From Symbiodinium natans (taxonomy: Eukaryota > Sar > Dinophyceae > Suessiales > Symbiodiniaceae), in assembly GCA_905221605.1 (NCBI GenBank), contig CAJNDS010000580.1, positions 310,276-374,275 on the forward strand: 64,000 nt of DNA, given 5' to 3'. This document shows, in pieces, positions 22,370 through 32,521 of the stretch; position 1 is the stretch's first letter, and every line of letters starts with the position of its first letter. The translations under genes and the position numbers were made by a program. Below the pieces are notes generated by a model that made no database searches, was not told the origin of the DNA, and worked only from the letters and a program-made list of their open reading frames with translations.

Positions 22370-22580
22370 TAGTCGGCATAAGCAAGCCGGGTTCGTCGGC
22401 ACAGGCACGCCGGTTCGTCGGCATAGGCACGCCTCTTGGCGTTTCCATTGTGGAGGCACAGCCGGGCACAACGGTTCGTCGGCATAGGCACAACGGCTCG
22501 TCGGCAGAGGCACGCCGGGTTCGTCGGCATGGGCACAACGGTTCGTCGGCAGAGGCACGTTTGGTTCGTTGGCATAGGCA
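22370..22580. repeat. Minisatellite of GTTCGTCGGCATAGGCAC-type units
   Basis: About eight degenerate units of 24-30 bp. On the minus strand they read as CRRT/PTNRCA-type repeats in every frame, so the 100-residue open frames here are by-products. Confidence 0.8.
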
Positions 22581-22699
22581 CAACCGGGGGCCCTGACACA
22601 GTCCCAGGAAACACCCGGAACGGCCCGGGACCAAAGTTCGGGACCAAAGTCCCGGGGACCCGGGACAGCCCGTGCCGGGGGGCCTCGTGACCGTCCATA

Positions 22700-23700
22700 G
22701 TGGGAAGCTTTCAGCATCTTAGAAAGACAACCTTCAGCGTGGTGATTGGCAAGGCCTAGGTTTAACGCAGACGCGGCTCAACGTGCGCCTCTCCCTGTCT
22801 TAACTCTGCTGAATTGGTAAAGCGAAGAATTTGAGGCGAGTGCTTTAAGGTCTAGGAATTAGGGTCTTAGGGAATCAAAGGCTTATGGATTGGGTGAACC
22901 TTGCATTTTCTTGATGTTATGGGACTCTGCGGGCGGGTGGGTATTCTCCGTCGCTTGGAAAGCTGCTTGACTAGTGACAGCTCGAAGAACCCTGAACCCT
23001 GAACCCCTCCTGGAGCCCGGCCCTGATCCCACAACCACAGCTGAGAGACTCAACTCGATTTAGGAATTTGGGTTTAGGGTTTAAGGTTTAGGGCGTTTGG
23101 GCTGCTAGGGTTGTTAGGGGCTTTCGGGATTGCTACGTAGGTTGCTAGCTTTCGGGGTTAGCTAGGGGTTTTGGGGGGATTCGTTAGGTGTTTTGGGTGT
23201 GTTTTGTTCCTTTTCGGTGGCTTTTGGTGGGGGAGGGTTTCAGGGGTTTAGGGTTTGGAGGGTGGGCTTTCAGGAAATGCACCTCTCAGGACACTAAACC
23301 CTAAAACCTTAACCCCAAATCCTAAACCCTAAACCCTAAACGCCAAAAATTTATTCCGCTTGGCCCACACATTCTCAGTTCATGGCTGCGGAGCAGATTG
23401 CAAAGTGCCAACATACAGCCTAAGCACTAATCCCAAAACCCCTAGCCCTAAACCCGAAACCCAAAACCCCAAACCCTAAATCCCTGAATCCTTAGTCCTT
23501 AAACCTTTCACCCGAAACCCTCAACCTTCGACACCAGGAAATTGCAATCACAGCGAGCCTTCGAACAACAAGCGCGTAGGCTTTAGGGATAAGGGGCATG
23601 GGTTCAGGGGTACTTTTGGGTTAGGGTTTAGGGTTTAGGGTTTAGGGTTTAGGGTTTAGGGTTTAGGGTTTAGGGTTTAGGGTTTAGGGTTTAGGGTTTA
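22700..23700. other. Unique islands and short arrays, no firm gene
   Basis: Contains unique sequence at 22,700-22,990 without a convincing frame, a 23,350-23,430 island open on the plus strand (FRLAHTFSVHGCGADCKVP), and a TTTAGGG array at 23,625-23,720. Exon status cannot be decided. Confidence 0.4.
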
Positions 23701-23729
23701 GGGTTCAGGGTTCAGGGTTTAGGGTTTAG

Positions 23730-23873
23730 GGACTTGGGCAACAAACCCGGATTTCTCCCCGAAGTCCAAAAGAGGTCCTGGCCTGGCGCCAGGCATGGAG
23801 AGACCTTGGAGACATGTTGTGGCACGTGATACAGGAGCCTGAATGTGTACCAATGATGTGCATATGTATATAA
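23730..23873 (+). CDS. Candidate terminal exon immediately left of element copy 1
   Basis: The TTTAGGG array supplies the acceptor (GTTTAG|GGA), followed by 47 open codons and TAA inside the TA-rich tract. The peptide includes SPRSPKEVLAWRQAWRDLG and MLWHVIQEPECVP. An open frame of this length and composition is unlikely to be random. The element begins only ~25-40 bp downstream, so insertion may have supplied or altered the C-terminus. Confidence 0.45.
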   Translation, partial: GLGQQTRISPRSPKEVLAWRQAWRDLGDMLWHVIQEPECVPMMCICI

Positions 23874-23910
23874 TATATATATATATGATATGATATGCAT
23901 ATATATATAT

Positions 23911-25240
23911 ATGAGCCCGCAACCTTTAAGGTCTATTTTGTCTTGTGCTTTCCTTTACTACAACAAAGACCTAGTCTAAATACATATATAAATATTATTA
24001 TATGTGTAAGAATATGCACAGGGACGAGACGACGCACATATCTACCTTTTTTTTTGCTGTCAAACAGGTGGGTGGGCAAGAAAAAAGTTTTTGCAAGTCG
24101 AGTTTTGGATAAGACTTGAACTAAAACATTGCCAGCGCAAAGTATTTAGTATGATACATATACACGCAAGCCCGCCCAAGCTCGGAACATGGTGTAGACA
24201 AAAAACATAAAACACTACTAGTCTTTAAGTAAGAAAACAAGACCGCAGTTACATGCTTCGTTCTGAGGTGGTTATTATTAATGTATTTTTTTGGGCTACG
24301 TAGAGTAGGTAGTCAGTATTTATTATCAAAACGTCTACGCAACATAATTAAGAAAACAAGTAAAAATATACGAGTACTGTGTGCGTGAATAACATAAACG
24401 CCTCGCATCAATAAATAAATAAATATATAGAACTATAAGACCGAAATATGCAAATCATTGCAGTTACTTCAATAACACGAAAGTACACTGTTGAAAACGT
24501 GATGAAGATACTAATTTAAGAAATAAAAACAAAACGTAGCAACGCGGCAAGGCGGGATGTGGCGGTGCGTACTCCGGGAAAAATGAAGAGATATCTGCTC
24601 ACAGTATTCTCGTATTCTCGGCATGCATTGATTGATTTTGTTTACACAAGTAACACAATAACGAGATTACACATTAGTGGGAGGCGGCGCGGCGCACTCC
24701 GAATATAATGAAGACATAGTGGCTCGCAGTATGCTCGTATCCTCGGCTCGAATTAATTGCTTTTATTTGGATAAGTTCACACGTGTACGATGAGAGATGA
24801 ACGGTATCTCTGCGACGCATGCCGAGACTAAGGAATATATGTCCATGTATATAGATTGAATTTTCGCACGACGCTGGAAAATTATTGCAAGCTTTCATTA
24901 ATGCTATTAACACCTCAACCAGCAGAAAAAATCAGTTGCGAATGTTGTCTACTACTGACTAGCAGATTTTCATTACTTGAACCATTCATGTTGTTAGAAA
25001 GAAAATAAATCAATTTCAAGCTGGAAAAAAAACGTATCATTGGTGTTTCCGCTGTTATGATGATTGCACCACGTTCACGTGGCGCGTAAGAGTAATACAA
25101 CCATTTCCTTAGCACGCATGACTGTGACGCAAGCTTGCTGTTCTTGTTATAAACCAGCACAGCAACATGTAAGTCTCTTTTTTTTGCGCACGCAGGAATC
25201 CTGCCGCGGGAAGATCAAGTCCGCGACTGTAAGTCATAGC
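23911..25240. other. Element copy 1 left non-coding region
   Basis: AT-rich 1.3 kb downstream of the main gene. It includes a diverged direct repeat (24,541-24,660 and 24,677-24,790, both containing GCGCACTCCG/GCGTACTCCG, an AATGAAGA word and a CTCGTAT-CTCGGC word). No open frame is convincing. It presumably holds the 3' end signals and the left terminus. Confidence 0.6.
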
Positions 25241-28200
25241 TTACGACTTACTCTTCACACCAGAGCTACGCAATGTGTGGTGCCGGATGACCCGAAGAGG
25301 AGTTCTTTTCACCTTGCGGACCTTACTGCCTTGGGCAGCTGGTCGCTTTTTGACCCAAGCCCTCACCAAAGCAGCTTCATTTTGACGAGCTTTGACAAGA
25401 GGCAAATCGGCCTTCTTCTGTCTGCCAGAAGTGTTTTGTTCGGAGCACCACGTCATCCAATCATCATCCGACCAAATGGAATTACTAGCCGCTTTGCTTA
25501 ACAACACAGTCTCTGACACAATGTGTGCCAAAGGAAAGTGCGTGGCAAGGTAATGAGCAGACACTTTTATGTAACGATAGTATCGGAGCTTCAATGCTAA
25601 AGTGGAGCGATGAAGCGTGTTCGTGCTTCTCGACCACGAATTAATCTCCGCGTGCAGGGCCTCATTGCCAGAAGTCCCGCTGGGCAAGAAATGCAGCTGC
25701 TGTCTAGGTAATGCACGACGCACTCGAACATTGTTTAGCAACCATTCCAGCCTATCCGGCGCGCACGCAGCAAACAGGATCTTGTAGATTTCCTTGTTGG
25801 GTCCTGCCGCTTTGCGCGCGACCTCACGCGAGTATCGCGAACAGACGGCAGCAACCCCTTGGATGAACTCCAGTCTACTGCGCAGCGGCGTCTCGCAATC
25901 CATTCCTCCCAGGACTGCATTTGTTTCTTCGGCAGGCATATCCATCGACAAAATCATGTCCCTATACTTTGCTTCTGCTTCATCTAAAGGTCTGGACATG
26001 TCGCCGTCGTACAAGGTCATCTGCAGCCTCAGACGCACGGAATCGTCGACTGCGCAGGTTTTCTTCAGGATGCCTCGCAGAGTTTTCGATCCGGGCGTGC
26101 GCTTGTTCCAGTGCCCATACTCGTAGACAATCGCCAGATGAATAGGGTCCAGCATCATGCCTTTTAAGTTCGGGCACGTGTACTTTGCAAGCGAGTAGAA
26201 TTTTGCAGATGGACTATCAGTCGCTATATACTCAACACAACTGAGCTGTCGCTCTGTGAAAGTTTCTTGCAAGGCTTCCAGCACGTGCTCTGACTTCTCT
26301 GTCTGTAAAGGCTGAAGAAGTAGAACAGCTCCCGAACGACCCCTTACCGTTAGCAAGCGTCTCCACGCAAGCTGATCCCCGAAAGGGGCGTCGTTGCGAG
26401 CCGACGCGGAGGCCCGGTACGATGTCTGGCCCTTCAGCTTCAGGCATATTTTCAGCGTGGCGTCCAGGCTAATGTATGTCCACTCATGCTCTGCTTCGAG
26501 ATGAGCAGTCATGACACTCATTCTTGTCGTGAAGGAAGGTGATATAGTGATGTCCTCGAGCATGGGTAGCCAGTGCTTGACGTCGGCCGGCAGCAAAGTG
26601 GACAGCTTGTTACCGGCCTGGTGCGCTGCCATGTGACAGCGAGGCCATATGCTTCGCACCTTGCTTAGACAATAACATCAGTATTCTATGAGCGTATCTA
26701 CTAAGATACAAAAGAAACAATGCTAAGGCAGCTTAAAGCTCTTGAGCATGAGTCATCGTCATCTCCTGCAGCAAGAGATCCGCGAAGGTGTGTGTGTAAT
26801 ACAGATTGCGAGCACGTCGCACATGAAGCGAGTCGCCAACTGCACTCACATTGACATACATCGGGCCAGTGCGATCGAAGACCAGTCGGATGTGCTTGTC
26901 GATGTGAGTGATAGACGCTGAGAGCGGCGGCACCACAGTATTCCGCAGTATGCATGCGCTTTCCTGAAGAAGTGCTTCTGCTCGACATTGCGACGACGCA
27001 GCGTGATTGTACAGTGCCAGCACAACCTTTACTTGCTTGCTTCCTGAAGGAATGAACTGACGTTCGAAGCGATGATGTTTGGTGATATGGGTTCTCAGGG
27101 ATGAAAGTCGGCTAAACGATCGAAAGGGACAGAAGGGACATGTTCGTCTTCCGTTGTTTGTTTTCGCGCGAGCTGCCAGATTGCTGCTTACCTCTTTGAC
27201 TTCTGTCTCCAGACAATGTAAAATATTGTCCGACACAAATGGGCGGTCTTCGGAGTCAAACTCGATCCTCGATGGGGACAAGGAAAACAGTGTGTTTCCT
27301 TCGTCGTCCGATGTGTCCGACGTCGCACCGGCCTGCATGTCTAAGAGCAGCAAGGCTTCTGCAGGGATGTCTTCATTGCATCGTCTTGGCCAGTAACACA
27401 CAATAGTTCGAGAGTCCACAGCCGAACCGAAGGCTTCGTGGAAAGAGCTCCGAGAAAGTCGGAAGCCACGTCGGCCGTCACGAACTGTGATCGCTGTCTC
27501 GTCTGAAGCCATATCAACTGCGACACAATGCGGAGCTCCGGCGCCTTCAAAATGAAGCAGAAATGCACTGACTCCTTTGGGCGGCAGACCCAGGCTGCAG
27601 GCGAGATCAACTTGATAAAGCTTGCTGGCGCTGCGATAGCATCTGAAGCCTGCGTCTTCCGCCTCAGTGTTTTCCGCGACTTCGCTATTTTGAAGAGACG
27701 CTGCAATGACAGCTCGCAGCAGAGGTGTCGTATGCCAAAGAGCACATGGTATGCAATTGCCTCGACGAAGACATACATCCGGAAGAGATTCTAACGCAGG
27801 AACTTCTTCTGACGCGCGCTGTATCGCGGACAAAAAATCCAGGGGTTTCTTCTCCACGATCTTCACTTTGAAGCCTGTTTGTTGTTCGATAATGCTTTCA
27901 CTCGAGGCACAAAACTTCTGGATGTCTGCAGTCCATGCTCTCGATATTCTAAGGCCATCGAAATGCAAGGACAGGTGTGCCGGCTTTGGATCCACGACGA
28001 GGACGTGCTCTGACCAGCACTGAAGAATTCGATCTTCCACCGCGTGCCACAACAAAGAAAAAATTGTCGCCGAAGGAAAATTCTTGCCCTTCTGATCCTT
28101 CAAGCTCATGTAGTCCTCGTGAAGAATGTTACATGCAACCCAGCGCAAGTATAATGAAATTCTCTGCAGCTTCCTGACATCCTCATTTTCTTTTAGATCT

Positions 28201-31200
28201 TCTGATGGCGTTCCACCATTCAGAATAGCGTTCAGCACATCTTTTCCTTTTGATCGAGATAACTGCAGCCTCTGAATGAAGTCATCGCGCCTGTGAGCAA
28301 GTTCCTCGAGAACCTCGCCCAAGTCTTTCGGTAAAGCTGGCTCCGGCTTCATCTTCTCCAGCAACTGGTACGTAAGCGAGAAACAGCAGTTTTGTATGTC
28401 TAAATCTGCAGAGTGTGTCTCTAGAACATGCATCTGGAGTCTGCGGGACATAGCCTGCGCGCTACCCAGTCCAGCGTACCGACGAGGCGTCACCGTGTAG
28501 GCTGGCTTATCAGGATAATGATAGGTGATCTGTTTTGACAGAACGCCTTTCACTCTGAGTCGCCTTCCCGGGCTGCGTGCACAACCACTTGCATCACTGC
28601 CATCAAGCAAGCACTTAATGCTTTTTTCGTGAGCCTGTAATTTCTGCAGCGCGCTGGAATGTTTTCGTGTGACAGCCTCTTGCTCAGCTACCGGCCTTCC
28701 TTTCTTGGACTCGCCCGCTGCAGTCTTGGACATGACCTTGTGGTACTCGAGCAAACAAAGAGAGTTCTTCTTCCGACTCGAGTGCGTGACTGCATACTGT
28801 CGCAAGCTCTGCATGTCGTGCTCTTCCTCGAATACCATCCTCACGTTGCCTGCATCGGCCTCAGGCAAGATTTCCCGGAACGTCTTTTCGAAGGTCATGA
28901 AAGGAATGAAAGCACCGGGCTTCACTTTGCTTGTCTTGTGCTTAACAATTCCAGCACGCATCACGCATTTGTTTTCCATCTCGTCCCACAAGTTTTCTTT
29001 TGACAGATTAGGGGTTTTTGCCTGCTTCAAGGCCAGCTTCTTGAACTCGTGAAAGGTGAGCAGCTCCGTCGTTGTGGAAAGCAATGTTTCGAATATGAAA
29101 AGCCGAAGTGTCTCCCACTCATTGACTTTGTTTTCTCTGTCGTTCTGACTGGCTTTGTCACCCTCGAGTACGGCAGCAATACCATCGCCCTCTTCGAGCT
29201 GGCGTTGACGGACGGTGAGGCCACATGCCATCCGCATGACATCTTCCGTCAAGTACGAATCTCCACCATTGCAGTAAGCTTCGATGAGCTGGTAGCAATC
29301 GTCCCTGGTGTGATTGCGCTCAAAGGCCCACTGCAAGCGCAGACCTGCGATTGAGGCCTGAGATGTAAGCATAAATTTGTTGAGGCTAGGGTCTGCAGCA
29401 AAAATCCCGTCCAGCTCGTGATCGTTGTAGTTCAGCAGAAATTTTGGATGCACGAAACGCGCTTTCCCTTTCCAGATGAACGCGCGTCTAAATAAGGAAT
29501 GGAAGTTGGCCAGACTAACTCCTGCAAAATGCATCATGCGATTAAGCTCCAGACGCTTCCAACCAATAACGTGGAACATGCGGGTAGTATACCCGTACGG
29601 CTTGCGTCCCATAATGCCATCAGCAGACATCGTCTTCTTGTAGAGGTCGGTATGCAACTTCTTGCTACTCTCGGGAGCCTCTTGACCCGTCAGTATAAAA
29701 CAACGGGCGAAAGATTCCACTTGCTTGCGAAGCTCCTCGTCCAGATGCCACACGTTCGGATCAAAAAAACAGTGGTGCTGCTTGTACATTTCCGACAAGT
29801 GCAAGGAGTATAAGCTTTGACCGACACCACCAGGTGAAATCCCTATGAAACACCTGTCGACGTTCAAGCCTCGTTTCGCTAATGCCAGTGCACTTTGAAA
29901 GCATTCGAAAACATCACAATTGCACCAAAAAGTCTGCTGGTAGAAGCGTTGCAGACGCTCTACATTGTGCTCCAGCACGACGTCCAGCAAGGCGTGCGGT
30001 ATGTGCACGTAGCAGTTGTTTTCCGCGCTTTTCTTGACGACCTCGATAGGGTGTTCTGAATCAGGTGAATCGTACTTGAAACAAACGTCGTCAAAGCAAA
30101 CAGCAGGCTCCCTTTGATCTTCACTTTCACACCATTCAACAATAAGTGATACCATGCGAGTCTGCATAAGCTCGCTTCTGAGGAAGCAACACATCTTGAA
30201 GCTGTTGTCCGCGAAATTGCTAGTCCACGACTCCTGGTCGGGATTCTGGTCTGGGAAAACTGGACGGTCGTCGGCTCCTGAATCGAGGCGTTCAAGTTGT
30301 GCGCTTTTGATTTGGCATCTTGCTGCATGTCTGCAGGCATCCAGAAATGCTGCTTCGTCAACGAAATTCTGCTTGTCACTCATGATCGCAGCGGCAATAG
30401 CATCCGGTTGTCTTTTGACGTTGTCTTTCATCCTTTTGAAGATACCTTCCAGAGTTGTGAAAAACACGAGGACTCGATGAAGCACTGCCTCAGGAGGAAT
30501 GCCGCCAAATGGCACAAATGAGCCATCGTCATTGTAAATATACAAGAAGCCTCTGTGAACTCGCAGATGTCTTTCGCCCTCGACCATCCAAAGTATTGTT
30601 GCAGCGTCTGCAAGTAAAAGCTTGCCCGACAAGTTTCTGTCGACCATGTAAGAAGCAACCAGAATAAGTCGCTGCAACTCAACGCTGGTATCCGGATAGG
30701 CTACCTTCAATTGCAAGAGAGAATCCTGCGTTTTCTTGCGAATGTCATGCCGTGTGTTTCTGACATCCCGAGGGTACGTGTCCAGCACAGTAGCTATGCA
30801 GTCGGCCGAGTCTCTGAAGATCTTCGAGAAACGCTGCAGGTGACTGTCAGCTCCCGGCAAAAGACGCCTTTTCTTGGCACTGTGAGGCACCTCATCGTCT
30901 GCATTGTCTAAGAGCTTGCTCAACACCACCGCAGCGTCGTCGGAAAGTGGATCGCCGGGACTCTCATGTGGAAGAACAACTGTGAAGGGCAGTGTGGGTT
31001 CTGGTTCTTCCGTTTGCTGCTGCTGATTTGCGTTGGTATCGCGACTCTTTTGTAGTGCTTTGGAGAGCAAGAGATCACGTCTGATGCTCATAAGCTTTGT
31101 CACCGACTCCTGCATGTCTGGCACGTCGTCGATGAAACCTAGCGGAAGGTAGTTCGGATGTATGCACACAACGAGCATCCTTGCAACCTTGATCTCGTAA

Positions 31201-32338
31201 TACTTCTCCAAGATCCACTTGTACACGTTCAGCTGCAGGCGATAGTGCTCTCCCTGACAATCAGGGACAGTATCAAGCGGGCTTCTCATGAAATGTCCAT
31301 AGCTGTTGTATTTCTCCCTCAACTTCGAGCTGCGCTTCCAGTCCACTAGAACGAACTCGCCCCTATCCGGGAATCGCAAGACAAGGTCGATTGATCCTGC
31401 CAGATCTTCTTCTGGCGCATGAATGCACAACTCTGTTCTGTATGCTTGGACATCACCGATCGTTCCAAGTACACGAATGGCTGCATGAAGCTCACCCTCC
31501 ATGGGTCCTGGCATGATCTGATAGCCGTTCAGAAGGTTTTCCAACATCGCGTGCATCCAAGTGCCAGCGTTTGCAGCATGGTCTCTCTGAACTTGCCACA
31601 AGTCCACGATCTCGCTGTCGTGCAGCATGAAACTGGACATAAGCTCTTCCCAATTGGCAAGATCAGCTCGACTTCTCTTGAAAAGATCACAAACGACTTT
31701 CAGATCCGGTTGGTCTTGTGTGAGTTCGTGGACAAGGTCCGCTTGATAAAAGCAATCTTCTCCGGCAAGCATGGAAGCAATAAGCTTGAAATTGACGTCG
31801 TTGGCCACATACTCTTCCCTGGGCCATCGCGCTCCGGCCTTCATCTTCACTATCGCATCAGATGAGTCGAACTCCTGAGAATATTCATGTAGCAGTCCAG
31901 TGACCTCGGCTTGTACACTATTGCAAAACTACATTACCTTCGTTGCGTGATATTTTTGTTACATTTACATGTGCTAATCTACAGCCCGGGGACACTGCAT
32001 CCGATAGCGGAGTCGTTGCAGAAATACTTGTGACCGTCTGGCTCGAAGCGCAAAGCTTTATCATGTTGATGTGGATTGATGGTGGATAAATCAGTTCGCG
32101 CTTGTAAAAAAAAGGTTGTGGCTGTCCCAGGGTCTGATGGCATGTGAAACACAGGCGTGATCGGATCGCGACAAAGAACTGCTCCGACTATGCGTCCCAT
32201 GAGACCAGTCCATCCTCCTTCAAGACTATAATTAAACTAATAAGCGAAGGCGACAGTATACAACGCAACGAATGTGTTAAGACAATCTGGATCATTGCAA
32301 CACTGTCCTTCTCCGTAAACAGAAGCTTCAACGTCCAT
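25241..32338 (-). CDS. Multi-domain transposon protein: nuclease, SF3-like ATPase, polymerase-like, Cys-peptidase-like, C2H2, DDE transposase
   Basis: Model: exons 32,262-32,338, 31,994-32,225, 26,742-31,904 and 25,241-26,659, about 2,296 residues. The long exon alone is open for 1,705 codons if counted from a GTG at 31,850 (numbering below). PD-(D/E)XK nuclease: H100 in GTWMHAMLE, D155, D170-W-K172 and the RecB-type Q206LNVY210. SF3-like ATPase: GISPGGVGQS at 670-679 (Gln for the Walker A Lys) and FILTGQEAPE near 718. Polymerase-like block: DLDIQN near 1149-1154, K1203...G1212, and LHFDG at 1295-1299, resembling the superfamily-A/TV-Pol group. Peptidase-like: GNC1366, H1441 and D1458. C2H2 finger: C1571, C1574, H1588, H1592. 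In the last exon the DDE residues are likely D66, D148 and E333 (GNEALH). It is probably a replication and integration machine acting in the nucleus. The domain order is seen; the functions and exon joins are inferred. Confidence 0.78.
26660..26741 (-). other. Predicted 82-nt intron with non-canonical GA donor joining finger and transposase
   Basis: The long exon otherwise stops at GCTCAAGAGCTTTAA, and the transposase frame opens 70 nt later without an ATG at its conserved start. Splicing CAA|GAGCTT...AAGCAAG|GTG joins MTMTHAQ to VRSIWPRCHMAAHQ in phase. GA and GC donors with AG|G acceptors are known for dinoflagellates. The alternative is two separate proteins. Confidence 0.5.
31905..31993 (-). 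other. Predicted 89-nt intron inside the nuclease domain
   Basis: Donor TGCAGT|GTCCCC, acceptor GCCGAG|GTCACT. Joining restores HKYFCNDSAIGCS to VTGLLHEYSQEF, the pattern (H-x-Y-x...S-V-T-x-L-x...F-D) that commonly precedes this type of nuclease domain. Without the join the upstream half ends in a stop within a few codons. The join is the same in copy 2 (53,101-53,189). Confidence 0.65.
32226..32261 (-). other. Predicted 36-nt intron near the start of the main gene
   Basis: Donor GCGTT|GTATAC, acceptor AATTATAG|TCTT. It joins an acidic segment (MDVEASVYGEGQCCNDPDCL) to LEGGWTGLMGRIVGAV in frame. It is very short, and the upstream frame has no earlier ATG, so the true 5' end of the gene may lie in a further exon. 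Confidence 0.4.
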
Positions 32339-32521
32339 CGCCAGGCTCTCTGCATCGTCCGACGCACCCCCAAGGAAGTCATCTGCTAAGGCTTCCGCCG
32401 CCAAGGCATCCTGCGTGTGTTTTTTTATTCAACAGCATGAATACTCGCGGCTAGTTCACATTGTTGTTGTTTTTTTTATGCTTGTTTGCTAAAGAATGAA
32501 CAAAACATAAACTGTTTTAAG

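Larger units (their letters stand above)
1..23730. repeat. Mosaic of telomere-type heptamer arrays and complex islands
   Basis: Dozens of runs of TTTAGGG or its complement CCCTAAA, each roughly 3 to 20 units, alternate with 50-150 bp islands of ordinary complexity. Variants include TTTGGGG, TTAAGGG, TTCAGGG, TTTTAGGG, TTAGGGC and CCCTCAA. Both orientations occur throughout, so this is not a chromosome end in itself. The same mosaic resumes at 39.1-41.5 kb. A frequent arrangement is CCCTAAA on the left of an island and TTTAGGG on its right. Several islands look like exons and are listed separately. Confidence 0.9.

Noticed and set aside
22314-22717. Three overlapping open frames of about 105-118 codons
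   Set aside because: All are translations of the same 24-30 bp minisatellite in different frames.
25794-26126. Plus-strand open frames antis to the transposase and the long exon
   Set aside because: Shadows of the minus-strand genes; the minus strand carries the conserved catalytic blocks and much longer frames.
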